In this document: positions 1-8,119 of the stretch, one piece after another
How the letters are laid out: each line of letters starts with the position of its first letter
Numbering within the stretch: position 1 is the first letter of the stretch
Origin: Candidatus Gastranaerophilales bacterium
GTDB taxonomy: Bacteria; Cyanobacteriota; Vampirovibrionia; Gastranaerophilales; Gastranaerophilaceae
Length of the DNA: 64,000 nt
Assembly (NCBI GenBank): GCA_944325025.1
Contig: CALUYN010000008.1
Coordinates: 1-64,000, forward strand
Reading direction: 5' to 3'
Notes under the pieces: generated by a model
Seen by the model: only the letters and a program-made list of their open reading frames with translations
Database searches by the model: none
Told to the model about the DNA's origin: nothing
Program-made: the position numbers and the translations under genes

Positions 1-1
1 T

Positions 2-100
2 TCTAAATATTCAATTATCATGGTTGGTAGAGCAAGCTCTACTGAAATTTTGAAATACGTTCCGTTTCACTACACTAAGGGAGCTACATTGGCTTTTTAA
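2..100 (+). CDS. C-terminal fragment of an unidentified protein
   Basis: An open frame enters from the left edge and stops at TAA 98-100, giving 32 residues that end in KGATLAF. I do not recognise the family. A C-terminal phenylalanine after alternating hydrophobic residues is typical of outer-membrane beta-barrel proteins, but 32 residues are too few to decide. It converges on glmS with 19 bp between the stop codons and no obvious hairpin terminator. Confidence 0.4.
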   Translation, partial: SKYSIIMVGRASSTEILKYVPFHYTKGATLAF

Positions 101-119
101 TATCTAAACCAATTTAATT

Positions 120-1964
120 TTACTCCACAGTAACGGATTTTGCAAGATTTCTCGGCTGATCTACGTCTTTTCCTAAGAATTCAGCAATATAATATGCCAA
201 AAGCTGCAAAGGAACAATTGCAATAATTGGAGAGAATAATTCCTGAACATCAGGAACTCTTATTATATGCTCGAATAAGTCATCTAATTTTTCATCTTTT
301 GAATTTGTGAGCGCTATCATTCTTGCATTACGTGCCTTGGCTTCTTCACTATTTGAAAGAAGTTTTTCATAAACAGAACCGTTCATCAAAATTGATAATA
401 CAGGCATGGTTTCATCTAGCATTGCAATCGGACCATGCTTCAATTCTCCGGCAGGGTAGCCGGTTGCATTAATGTAGCTGATTTCTTTAAGCTTTAATGC
501 ACCTTCTAGAGCTGTCGGGAAATTTATTCCTCTTGCAATATAGATAAAATCTTTTGTATTAGCATAAGTTCTTGCAACTTTTTGGATATCTTCTTTATGT
601 GCTAGAATTTGTTCGATTTTTTGCGGAAGAACCATTAATTCTGCCTTGAGAGATGTCAGAGTTGATGCTGCTATGCTGTCTTTAATTTCGGACATATACA
701 AAGATAAGAGATAAAACGCCATCAACTGCGCAATATAAGATTTTGTAGCGGCAACAGAAACCTCAATACCTGCATTAACAGGAATTAAACTGTCAGCTTC
801 CCGCGCCATAGCGCTGTCAGGTCTGTTTGTAATAATCAAAATATGCGAACCTTTAGCCTTAGCCTGCTTTATTGCGGTCAAAGTATCTGCTGTTTCGCCT
901 GATTGGGAAACTCCGATTACAAGAGTATGTTCATCTGTTACTGTTTTTCTGTAAATGTATTCGCTTGAAGCCTCAACATCCACTGCTATACCGCAGAAGC
1001 TTTCTATCAAATATTTACCTATCATTGCCGCATGCAAAGATGTCCCGCAGGCAATAATTTGAATTCTGTTCAACTTTTTCAAAGTTTCTTTGTTTAATTT
1101 AACTTCATTCAAAATTATATGCTCATCCGGAGCATGCAGCCTTCCAACAAGGATATTCCTTATAACATCAGGCTGTTCATGAATTTCTTTAAGCATAAAA
1201 TGTTTATATCCCATTTTGCTCAAAGCAACCGGCTCCCACGGCAAAAGTTCAATTTTAGGTTCTACTTTATCTCCGTTTTCATCTATAATTGTCATAGAAT
1301 CAGGAGTTAATGTCGCAATCTGATTATCAGCGAGATAAACAGCTTTTTTGGTATGTTTAATAATTGCAGGAACATCTGATGCGGCAAAATATTCCCCGTT
1401 CCCTATGCCGACAAGAAGAGGAGCATTCCTTTTTGTAATAACAAGTTTATTTTTACAGTCATTGTGCATAACACAAAGAGCATAAGCTCCATCAATTTCT
1501 TCAGATGCAAGCCTTACAGCTTCAGTTAAATCTTTACATTCTGCGTATTTACGTGCAACGAGATGTGCAACCGCCTCTGTATCTGTTTGTGACTTGAAAA
1601 CACAGCCGTCTTTTGATAATTCTTCTCTTAATTCTTTATAATTTTCAATAATCCCATTATGAACAACAACAAGATTACCGCAATTACAAGTATGCGGATG
1701 GGCGTTCAAAAGTGTTGGAGCACCATGTGTTGCCCATCTTATGTGTCCAATTCCCATAGTAGAACTGTTATATTCTTGCTCATGTCCTCTGAGTTCATCA
1801 CGCAAGTTCTGAAGTTTGCCGATAGCTTTATAAACTTTTATTTCATCCTCACACATAACAGCAATACCGGATGAATCATATCCTCTGTATTCAAGCTGTT
1901 CTAACCCGTCAAGCAAAATATCTACAACAGATTTATTACCAACATATCCTACTATTCCGCACAT
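120..1964 (-). CDS. glmS: Glutamine--fructose-6-phosphate aminotransferase (isomerizing)
   Basis: Makes glucosamine-6-phosphate from fructose-6-phosphate and glutamine, the first step to UDP-GlcNAc for peptidoglycan and LPS; cytosolic. The 614-residue product has the usual length. It starts MCGIVGYVG, so Cys2 is the N-terminal nucleophile of the class II glutaminase domain (about residues 1-220). Two SIS sugar-isomerase domains follow (about 290-430 and 460-600), with a C-terminus PRNLAKSVTVE typical of the family. The ATG is preceded by GAGAGGAAATAT, a good ribosome-binding site. It is transcribed alone, divergently from the M48 peptidase gene. The leader is only a few tens of bases, too short for a glmS ribozyme. 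Identification is secure. Confidence 0.97.
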   Translation of the reverse strand: MCGIVGYVGNKSVVDILLDGLEQLEYRGYDSSGIAVMCEDEIKVYKAIGKLQNLRDELRGHEQEYNSSTMGIGHIRWATHGAPTLLNAHPHTCNCGNLVVVHNGIIENYKELREELSKDGCVFKSQTDTEAVAHLVARKYAECKDLTEAVRLASEEIDGAYALCVMHNDCKNKLVITKRNAPLLVGIGNGEYFAASDVPAIIKHTKKAVYLADNQIATLTPDSMTIIDENGDKVEPKIELLPWEPVALSKMGYKHFMLKEIHEQPDVIRNILVGRLHAPDEHIILNEVKLNKETLKKLNRIQIIACGTSLHAAMIGKYLIESFCGIAVDVEASSEYIYRKTVTDEHTLVIGVSQSGETADTLTAIKQAKAKGSHILIITNRPDSAMAREADSLIPVNAGIEVSVAATKSYIAQLMAFYLLSLYMSEIKDSIAASTLTSLKAELMVLPQKIEQILAHKEDIQKVARTYANTKDFIYIARGINFPTALEGALKLKEISYINATGYPAGELKHGPIAMLDETMPVLSILMNGSVYEKLLSNSEEAKARNARMIALTNSKDEKLDDLFEHIIRVPDVQELFSPIIAIVPLQLLAYYIAEFLGKDVDQPRNLAKSVTVE

Positions 1965-2001
1965 ATATTTCCTCTCAATAACTATTTATCCGAATAGTTA
2001 C

Positions 2002-2030
2002 ATTATAACATTGAAAGATTTAAATTTACA
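2002..2030 (-). promoter_or_regulatory. Probable sigma-70 promoter of glmS
   Basis: On the minus strand a TATAAT (2002-2007) is preceded by a weak -35 TGTAAA (2025-2030) at 17 bp. The predicted leader to the glmS ATG is about 30 nt. On the other strand a TATAAT at 2084-2089 probably serves the M48 gene, without a convincing -35. Confidence 0.4.
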
Positions 2031-2117
2031 TATCCTTATAAAAGTTTTACATTACACTTGCAAAATTCAAAATAATATAGTAATATAATTTTCGTGTATA
2101 TGATAAGGGGAATTATT

Positions 2118-2822
2118 ATGAAAAAGATTTTAGTTTTATTAGGGGTGCTTTTAATAGGCACAAGTTCTTTTGCAGACGAAATTATGGTTATTCAGGGGGC
2201 AAATTTGAATAACTTCTGGAGAAAGAAAGGGATTGATGAAGAAAAAGTTCTCAAAGTCGGACAAAAAATTATGATGGATAACAAAATTCCTAAAAGAGTC
2301 CCGATTTTTGTAATCACTAATAACAAGGTAATAAATGCTACATCAAGCCCTTACGATAAAACTGTAAACATTTATTCGGGAATGTTTTTGTATATAGATA
2401 ATGACGATGAATTAGCTTATGTACTATCTCATGAAATCGCGCATTCTGTTGAAGCTTACGGCGGCATGATTAAATATATGGCAATGAATGCTAATTCTAA
2501 AAAATATGAACAAAAAGCAGACCTTAACGCTATAGATTATATGGTTAAAGCAGGTTATAACCCTGTTGCAGCAATTACAATGGGGAATAAAATATTCGGA
2601 GAACCTGTTTGGGACTGGGGATTTACATACCTTCATCCAAAAGGGTCAAAAAGACTTATAGATATGTATAAATACATTTATGTAAAATATCCGCAGTATT
2701 TAAATTCATATCTTACAAACACACCGTCTTATAAAAACTTTGAATACAGTATGAGAAAAGATATTACTGAATTTCAACAGAAACAAAAAAGACGCAGAAT
2801 GAAACAACAGGATGAATTATAA
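2118..2822 (+). CDS. Secreted M48-family zinc metallopeptidase
   Basis: Probable periplasmic peptidase of the M48 (LoiP/BepA-like) group, which degrades or assists misfolded envelope proteins. The 234-residue product has a signal peptide MKKILVLLGVLLIGTSSFA. The zinc motif HEIAH lies at residues 105-109, with the third-ligand glutamate at residue 131 in EQKAD. There are no membrane helices after the signal, so it resembles soluble periplasmic M48 enzymes rather than HtpX. I chose the ATG at 2118, preceded by AAGGGG at 7 nt and followed directly by the signal peptide, over an in-frame start 24 bases upstream. Its stop overlaps the next start as TAATG, so the two are translationally coupled. 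Substrate unknown. Confidence 0.8.
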   Translation: MKKILVLLGVLLIGTSSFADEIMVIQGANLNNFWRKKGIDEEKVLKVGQKIMMDNKIPKRVPIFVITNNKVINATSSPYDKTVNIYSGMFLYIDNDDELAYVLSHEIAHSVEAYGGMIKYMAMNANSKKYEQKADLNAIDYMVKAGYNPVAAITMGNKIFGEPVWDWGFTYLHPKGSKRLIDMYKYIYVKYPQYLNSYLTNTPSYKNFEYSMRKDITEFQQKQKRRRMKQQDEL

Positions 2823-3655
2823 TGATTAAAAGACTGCTATTAATATGTTTATTATTAACAGGAATTTCTTCCATTGCGGAAGAAGTTCCTGTTACCATTA
2901 CTCCGTTAAAAAAAATTACTACCGCAGATAAAAATCTCCATGAAGGCGACTATGTAGAATTTAAAAACGTAAAAACAGGAGATATTATTACAGGAATTAT
3001 AAAAGAATTAACACCTAACGGCTTTGCAGGAGAACAAGCTTCAATACTTATAAATAATTTTCAAGACAAAGCTACAGGTAAAAAATTTAACGGGCAAATT
3101 TATATTAAAGGCGGCGAACACTTAAAATATCAAGAACTTGCCAACAATGGTATTTTACCGGCAACTTACATTATAAGAGGCGGAGAAGTTATATTAACAC
3201 CTGAAAAAAGTCAGCTTGTCGTATTTTTTAATGATTTTATAAATTCAGAAGATACGCCGGTAAAAATTACTCCTGCTCAAAAAATTTCAACCTGCCATGA
3301 TGAAACAGAAGTCGGCGATAAAATTAAATTCAAAATAACTAAAGATATCTATAAAAACGGAAAACTCTATATAAAAAAAGATACTCCAATTTACGGGCTG
3401 GTAGATTACGTGAGTGAAAACGGATGGTCTTACGATAACGCTCAAATTGATTTCAAAAAATTCTATACTAAAAATACTAATGGCAAAAAAATAACAATTG
3501 ACAGCCCGCTATCAATAAACAGTTTTGATATTATTCAATACAAAGGGAATAAATTTGCCCAATTTTTTAACTACTGTGGAGTCGCATTCAGAGGAAAAGA
3601 AGTCGAAATTATTCCAACAAAAGATGAAATTGAATTCAATATCTGGCTAAAATAA
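2822..3655 (+). CDS. Secreted protein with an internal duplication, function unknown
   Basis: I do not recognise the family. The 277-residue product begins with a signal peptide (MIKRLLLICLLLTGISSIA). The mature part contains two related halves. The first opens PVTITPLKKITT and continues with an EGDYVEFK stretch. The second, near residue 145, opens PVKITPAQKIST and continues with VGDKIKFK. Each half looks like a small all-beta domain. The start codon overlaps the stop of the M48 peptidase by one base, so it may be the peptidase's partner or inhibitor; that is inference. It converges on the phospholipase-like gene with 14 bp between them. Confidence 0.6.
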   Translation: MIKRLLLICLLLTGISSIAEEVPVTITPLKKITTADKNLHEGDYVEFKNVKTGDIITGIIKELTPNGFAGEQASILINNFQDKATGKKFNGQIYIKGGEHLKYQELANNGILPATYIIRGGEVILTPEKSQLVVFFNDFINSEDTPVKITPAQKISTCHDETEVGDKIKFKITKDIYKNGKLYIKKDTPIYGLVDYVSENGWSYDNAQIDFKKFYTKNTNGKKITIDSPLSINSFDIIQYKGNKFAQFFNYCGVAFRGKEVEIIPTKDEIEFNIWLK

Positions 3656-3669
3656 ATATATTATACTTT

Positions 3670-4347
3670 TTATTTTAACAAATCAGAAACTTTTGCAAAG
3701 AAAAGTCTTGAGCTGTCCAAAGCAAGATTTATTGAATCCTGCGCAATGCGCTGCCATCCTAATACATTGTTCTTATCAGGCATTTCACTATTTGAAGAAT
3801 GTTCCACTACAGATACAAACAAATCCTCAAAATTGTCTGATTTTAATTTTGCTTCAGACGGAGAAGCATTTTCAATAAGCCTGTTCTCATTTTTATAAAT
3901 AAAATTTTCAAAAGCTGAATGTAGAGGCATTTCTCTCCATTTTTGAATAAAATTTCCATGTTTTACATGTAAACCGACACACATATCATCAAGAAAATGT
4001 TTTGCTCTTCCAATTTCTTCTGCCATAAAATCAAATTGCCCATTTTTTACAGCTTTCACAAAATTTGACACATGGTAGTTATATCTTGCATAAGCATTAT
4101 GGGATCCATCTATATCTAAAAAACTTGCTCGAGGACGGAAGTAGCTTTTGAAAGGGTAATAGAAATGCGTATTTGAATGAAAACCTAACTCGTCAAAATC
4201 AGGTTTTTCTGCCGCCAACTTTATCATGGGAGAATATTTTTCAAGTTTTGGGAACTCTTCGTTTATTAACCTTTCAGCAATTTTTCTGTGAGTATTATAA
4301 TTAAATCCGAAATTTATTTGATTATTCTCTGTTTTAGCAATTTTCAT
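3670..4347 (-). CDS. Zinc-dependent phospholipase C-like protein
   Basis: Resembles the zinc phospholipase C fold (Clostridium perfringens alpha-toxin, Bacillus PLC). Numbering from MKIAKTENN, candidate zinc ligands fall in family order: H20 in NTHRK, D50 in KPDFD, H61 in THFYYP, H117 and D121 in KHFLDD, H127, then H143 and E147 in HSAFENF. The spacing H117/D121/H127 (+4, +10) equals that of alpha-toxin H126/D130/H136, and H143-E147 equals H148-E152. The N-terminal tryptophan ligand and a signal peptide are not seen, so location is unclear. In-frame upstream TTG and ATG codons (4360-4365) are alternative starts; none has a strong ribosome-binding site. It is a single gene, divergent from the next. 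Confidence 0.6.
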   Translation of the reverse strand: MKIAKTENNQINFGFNYNTHRKIAERLINEEFPKLEKYSPMIKLAAEKPDFDELGFHSNTHFYYPFKSYFRPRASFLDIDGSHNAYARYNYHVSNFVKAVKNGQFDFMAEEIGRAKHFLDDMCVGLHVKHGNFIQKWREMPLHSAFENFIYKNENRLIENASPSEAKLKSDNFEDLFVSVVEHSSNSEMPDKNNVLGWQRIAQDSINLALDSSRLFFAKVSDLLK

Positions 4348-4480
4348 ACCACAATTGTACATCAAACACCAAATTGCAATAGATAAGTGTAAAAAATATA
4401 AAGAAATATTAAGAATATATGCTTGTTAAAAGCAATTTAATGCTAGCGCAATTATTTTATATATATACGGTTGGTTATAG

Positions 4481-5203
4481 ATGATAGAAGGTATTTATTC
4501 TAATATAGGCATAAATGCGAAAAATAGAAATAGCGAAACTAAAATGGTTTCAGCTCCGATTCATTCATATTCGCAATATAAAGAGTTCAGCAAGGCGGCA
4601 AATGATGCTTGTATAGCTTATGCAAGTCCTATACTTAATCAAGCGGAAATACCTCAAATACCTTTAGATACTCTAATAAAAAAACTAAAAGCACAAGGCA
4701 AAAAAGAGGGCAAAGATTACATTGTTGAAATGGCAAAAAACAGAAATATCCGAATTACAATCAACAATAAATCAGGTAAACCATTACATGTAATTCATTA
4801 TGACAACGGTGATTTAAACAGATGGAACTGTATGGAAAATTATAAATACAAAAACGGAAAACTATCAGAAATAATCTCAAAACGTGGAAACAATAAAACA
4901 TTTGTCCGCTCAGCATTTTATGATAATAATGAAATACCGCAAAGTGCTTTTACTAAAGAAGGTTTAACATATAAAACAACCCCTGAAGAATTCATTGAAA
5001 TGTTAGGTAGTCAACAATTTCAGATAGATGCAGAAAATAATCTTATAACTGTTTTCAATAATAATGGTTATAAAGAAGTCCGGTGGCTTGATACACCGAA
5101 CGGAAATATTATAAGTATTAGCAATTACAACAATAAAGGCGATGAAAACAAACATATAACCTTAAAAAAAGATCAAACTGAAATAGACAATTATTTTGTA
5201 TAA
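4481..5203 (+). CDS. Hypothetical protein, 240 residues
   Basis: Not recognised. The product is hydrophilic, with no signal peptide or membrane segment. Its C-terminal half is rich in Asn, Tyr and Lys and reads like repeated short beta strands (for example YKYKNGKLSEII and ISNYNNKGDENKH), reminiscent of MORN-like or toB-type repeats found in many surface or secreted proteins. The N-terminal 60 residues look partly disordered. The gene stands alone, ends in a shared bidirectional terminator and converges on clpB. Base composition matches the neighbours. Confidence 0.5.
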   Translation: MIEGIYSNIGINAKNRNSETKMVSAPIHSYSQYKEFSKAANDACIAYASPILNQAEIPQIPLDTLIKKLKAQGKKEGKDYIVEMAKNRNIRITINNKSGKPLHVIHYDNGDLNRWNCMENYKYKNGKLSEIISKRGNNKTFVRSAFYDNNEIPQSAFTKEGLTYKTTPEEFIEMLGSQQFQIDAENNLITVFNNNGYKEVRWLDTPNGNIISISNYNNKGDENKHITLKKDQTEIDNYFV

Positions 5204-5232
5204 AAAAATCCCTCTTAAAAGAGGGATTTTTT
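5204..5232. terminator. Bidirectional rho-independent terminator
   Basis: A stem AAAAATCCCTCTT / AAGAGGGATTTTT sits between the stop of the + strand hypothetical gene and the stop of clpB on the - strand. T-runs on both strands let it serve both genes. Confidence 0.85.
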
Positions 5233-5233
5233 A

Positions 5234-7831
5234 TTATGCTTTTTTGAAAACTATTTCGTCGTTGTCGACATCAATTAGAACCTTGTCGCCGCGCAGGAAC
5301 TTCTGGGCAAGAATTTGTTTTGACAGAGGGTTTTCGATTAACTGTCTTATGACTCGTTTGAGAGGTCTTGCACCGTATACAGGGTTAAAACCGCGGGTTG
5401 CGAGGAATTCTTTTGCATCATCAGTTATTTCAAAGTCAATTTCCTGATCTTTCAACAATTTTCTCAAGTAATCCATCTGAATATCAACAATTTTTGTCAA
5501 ATCCTGCATATTCAAGGCTCTAAAGAATATTGTTTCATCAATTCTGTTCAAAAATTCAGGTTTAAAACGACTTCTCAAAACTTCCAAAACTTTTTCTTTT
5601 GTTTCTTCAAAGTTTTGTTTTGAACCTATTGAATTCAATGTATTTTCAAGAATTATGTCGCTTCCGATGTTTGATGTCATAATAATCAATGTATTTTTGA
5701 AATCAACAGTTCTTCCTTTAGAGTCAGTCAAACGACCGTCATCAAAAATTTGAAGCATAATGTTGAAAACATCAGGGTGAGCCTTTTCTATTTCATCAAA
5801 AAGAACTACAGAATAAGGTTTTCTTCTTACAGCTTCCGTTAACTGACCGCCTTCGTCGTACCCGACATATCCCGGAGGAGCTCCGACTAATCTTGAAACA
5901 TTATGTTTTTCCATATATTCAGACATATCAATACGGATAAGTGCATCCTCATCGTTGAACATAAATTCAGCAAGTGATTTTGCAAGTTCGGTTTTACCAA
6001 CCCCTGTAGGCCCTAAGAATAAGAAGGTGCCTATCGGGCGTTTCGGGTCTTTCAAGCCTGATCTTGCACGGCGTATTGCATCAGAAACCGTATCAACAGC
6101 TTCTTCCTGACCGACAAGACGTTTATGAAGAATTTCTTCCATATTAAGAAGTTTTTGCTTTTCGCTTTCAACAAGTTTATTTACAGGAATTCCTGTCCAC
6201 TTGCTTACGACATTTGCGATATCTTCGTCATCAATTTCTTCTTTCAAGAGTTTGTTGTCTGTTTTTTCTTTATTCTGGACAGCCTTCAACTGCTTTTCAA
6301 GCTCAAGAAGTTTGCCGTACTTTAATTCAGCAGCAGTCTGCAAATCAGTATTTCGTTCAGCTTCTTCTATTTTATTTTTAACTTTTTCTATTTCTTCTTT
6401 GATGCCTGCCTCACCTGTAATTGAAGCTTTTTCCTGCTCCCATTGAGCTTTTAATTTTGAGATTTTGCCTTCCAAATCATCAATTTGTTTAGTTAAATCA
6501 GCAACTTTAGCTTTTGCATCTTCATCATCCTCTTTTTTCAAGGCTTCGCGTTCAATTTCAAGCTGAATTTTCTGACGCATCATTTTGTCGATTTCTTCAG
6601 GCATTGAATCAATTTCAATACGTAAAGATGAAGCAGCTTCATCAATCAAATCAATTGCTTTATCAGGCAAAAATCTGTCTGTTATATATCTGTCAGACAA
6701 TTTTGCAGCCGCAATCAAGGCGCTGTCTAATATTCTTATTCCATGGTGAACTTCGTATTTTTCTTTCAAACCTCTGAGGATAGAAATTGTATCTTCTACA
6801 GATGGTTCTCCAACCATTACAGGCTGAAAACGTCTTTCTAAAGCAGGGTCCTTTTCAATATATTTACGGTATTCATTAATTGTTGTAGCACCGATTGTTC
6901 TCAATACTCCTCTTGCAAGCATAGGTTTCAAAAGGTTGCCTGCATCCATTGAGCCTTCTGTTGCTCCGGCACCTACAACAGTATGGAGTTCATCGATAAA
7001 CATTACAATTTCGCCGTTTGAATTTTCAACTTCTTTCAAAACTGCTTTCAAACGTTCTTCAAATTCACCTCTGAACTTTGCACCTGCAACCAGTGCCCCC
7101 ATATCAAGAGAAACTAATTTTACATCTTTCAGACTTTCCGGGACATCGCCTCTTACGATACGCTGAGCAAGACCTTCAACTATTGCCGTTTTACCGACAC
7201 CGGGTTCACCTATCAATACAGGGTTGTTTTTTGTTCGTCTGTTTAAAACCTGAATAATTCTTCTGACTTCCTCATCTCTGCCGATTACCGGATCCAATTT
7301 CCCTTTTCTTGCAAGAGCTGTCAAATCAGTTGAATATTTTTCAAGCGCTTTCATATTTTCTTCAGCATTTTTATTATCCACTTTTTTATTACCTCTTATT
7401 TTTTTCATTACATTTAAAACTTTATTTGAATCAACATTGTAATTTTTCAACAAAAGTTGAATAGGGCTGTTATCCAATCTTGTCATCGCAAGCAAAATTG
7501 ATTCTGCACTTATAAATTCATCCTTAAATTCTTCAGCCTGCTGGCCTGCAATATCAAGCAATCTGTAAGTCTGAGTTGATAAAAATACCTGTCCTGACGG
7601 CGGTCCGGAAATAGTCGGGAAAGAATTTACTACAGAAACAATTTTATCTATAAATCCCTGATTTAAAAGCTTTAATTCCGTTAAATAATCCTTTATTGCT
7701 CCGTCATCTTTAATCATAGCAAGCATTATATGCTCAGGCTGCATCTCAGAATTCTTGTGTTCCTGCATAATAGCACCTGCAGAATTCAAAAGTTCCTGAG
7801 AATAGTTCGTAAACTTTTCAAAATTTGGCAT
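5234..7831 (-). CDS. clpB: ATP-dependent disaggregase ClpB
   Basis: Hsp100 chaperone that pulls polypeptides out of aggregates with DnaK; cytosolic hexamer. The 865-residue product has the full ClpB layout: a Clp N-domain (about 1-140), a first AAA+ module with GEPGVGKT Walker A, the ClpB-specific coiled-coil M domain (about 400-520), a second AAA+ module with GPTGVGKT, and the C-terminal Clp D2-small domain. The M domain separates it from ClpA and ClpX. I chose the ATG at 7831 (MPNFEKFTN), preceded by GAAGGAG at 9 nt. An in-frame start 18 bases upstream would overlap that site. No CIRCE inverted repeat is visible upstream, so heat regulation is not evident. Single-gene transcript. Confidence 0.96.
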   Translation of the reverse strand: MPNFEKFTNYSQELLNSAGAIMQEHKNSEMQPEHIMLAMIKDDGAIKDYLTELKLLNQGFIDKIVSVVNSFPTISGPPSGQVFLSTQTYRLLDIAGQQAEEFKDEFISAESILLAMTRLDNSPIQLLLKNYNVDSNKVLNVMKKIRGNKKVDNKNAEENMKALEKYSTDLTALARKGKLDPVIGRDEEVRRIIQVLNRRTKNNPVLIGEPGVGKTAIVEGLAQRIVRGDVPESLKDVKLVSLDMGALVAGAKFRGEFEERLKAVLKEVENSNGEIVMFIDELHTVVGAGATEGSMDAGNLLKPMLARGVLRTIGATTINEYRKYIEKDPALERRFQPVMVGEPSVEDTISILRGLKEKYEVHHGIRILDSALIAAAKLSDRYITDRFLPDKAIDLIDEAASSLRIEIDSMPEEIDKMMRQKIQLEIEREALKKEDDEDAKAKVADLTKQIDDLEGKISKLKAQWEQEKASITGEAGIKEEIEKVKNKIEEAERNTDLQTAAELKYGKLLELEKQLKAVQNKEKTDNKLLKEEIDDEDIANVVSKWTGIPVNKLVESEKQKLLNMEEILHKRLVGQEEAVDTVSDAIRRARSGLKDPKRPIGTFLFLGPTGVGKTELAKSLAEFMFNDEDALIRIDMSEYMEKHNVSRLVGAPPGYVGYDEGGQLTEAVRRKPYSVVLFDEIEKAHPDVFNIMLQIFDDGRLTDSKGRTVDFKNTLIIMTSNIGSDIILENTLNSIGSKQNFEETKEKVLEVLRSRFKPEFLNRIDETIFFRALNMQDLTKIVDIQMDYLRKLLKDQEIDFEITDDAKEFLATRGFNPVYGARPLKRVIRQLIENPLSKQILAQKFLRGDKVLIDVDNDEIVFKKA

Positions 7832-7925
7832 ACACGTTAACTCCTTCAAAAAAATATCTTATATTATCATTTTAACGTTATTTTTCAAAAAGTCATTGAA
7901 ATTAATGTTTAATTAATTATTCATA

Positions 7926-7954
7926 TTGACAAAAAATAAAAAATATTAAATAAT
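7926..7954 (+). promoter_or_regulatory. Sigma-70 promoter of prepilin-like gene 1 (long form)
   Basis: TTGACA (7926-7931), a 17-bp spacer and AATAAT (7949-7954). The predicted transcript begins near 7961 and carries AAGGAG seven bases before the ATG at 7989. This implies that translation is meant to begin at 7989, upstream of the poly-C tract. Confidence 0.6.
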
Positions 7955-7988
7955 AAATTTTATACAGAATATAAGAAGGAGTTTTGTT

Positions 7989-8036
7989 ATGAAAAAAGAT
8001 GAGAAGCTGAGAATCGCCCCCCCCCCGAAAAATTAA
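7989..8036 (+). other. Leader ORF interrupted by a poly-C tract (phase-off start of prepilin-like gene 1)
   Basis: A well-placed start (AAGGAG, 7 nt, ATG 7989) opens a 15-codon frame MKKDEKLRIAPPPKN that stops at TAA 8034-8036. The frame crosses a run of ten C (8017-8026). With 11 or 8 C the reading continues without a stop, through 31 further codons, into the prepilin-like gene at 8120. The leader is therefore best read as the true N-terminus of that gene, out of phase in this assembly. Confidence 0.7.
8017..8026 (+). repeat. Homopolymeric C(10) tract
   Basis: Ten consecutive C in AT-rich DNA, inside the translated leader of prepilin-like gene 1. Slipped-strand change of one base would switch the frame. 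The 5' flank (8005-8017, AGCTGAGAATCGC) resembles the flanks of the tracts at 26487 and 60481. Confidence 0.9.
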
Positions 8037-8084
8037 AACCTGGCAAGGGTTTTGGTAATTTTAAACCTCTTAGTGATGTACAAC

Positions 8085-8113
8085 TTTACAATCAAGATAA
8101 ACTAAGATATAAT
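8085..8113 (+). promoter_or_regulatory. Internal promoter giving a possible leaderless short form
   Basis: TTTACA (8085-8090), a 17-bp spacer and TATAAT (8108-8113), six bases before the ATG at 8120. No ribosome-binding site precedes that ATG. A transcript from this promoter would start at or next to the ATG and be leaderless, giving a short prepilin independent of the poly-C tract. Confidence 0.45.
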
Positions 8114-8119
8114 ATAAAT

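Noticed and set aside
1965..2000. glmS ribozyme in the glmS leader
   Set aside because: Leader too short and no ribozyme core; that element belongs mainly to Firmicutes.
7832..7920. CIRCE or HrcA site before clpB
   Set aside because: No TTAGCACTC-type inverted repeat is present; only ordinary promoter-like boxes.
8017..8026. All poly-C tracts are simple assembly errors
   Set aside because: Possible for a single base, but three tracts at the same place in three homologous genes with conserved flanks need explaining whatever the exact count.
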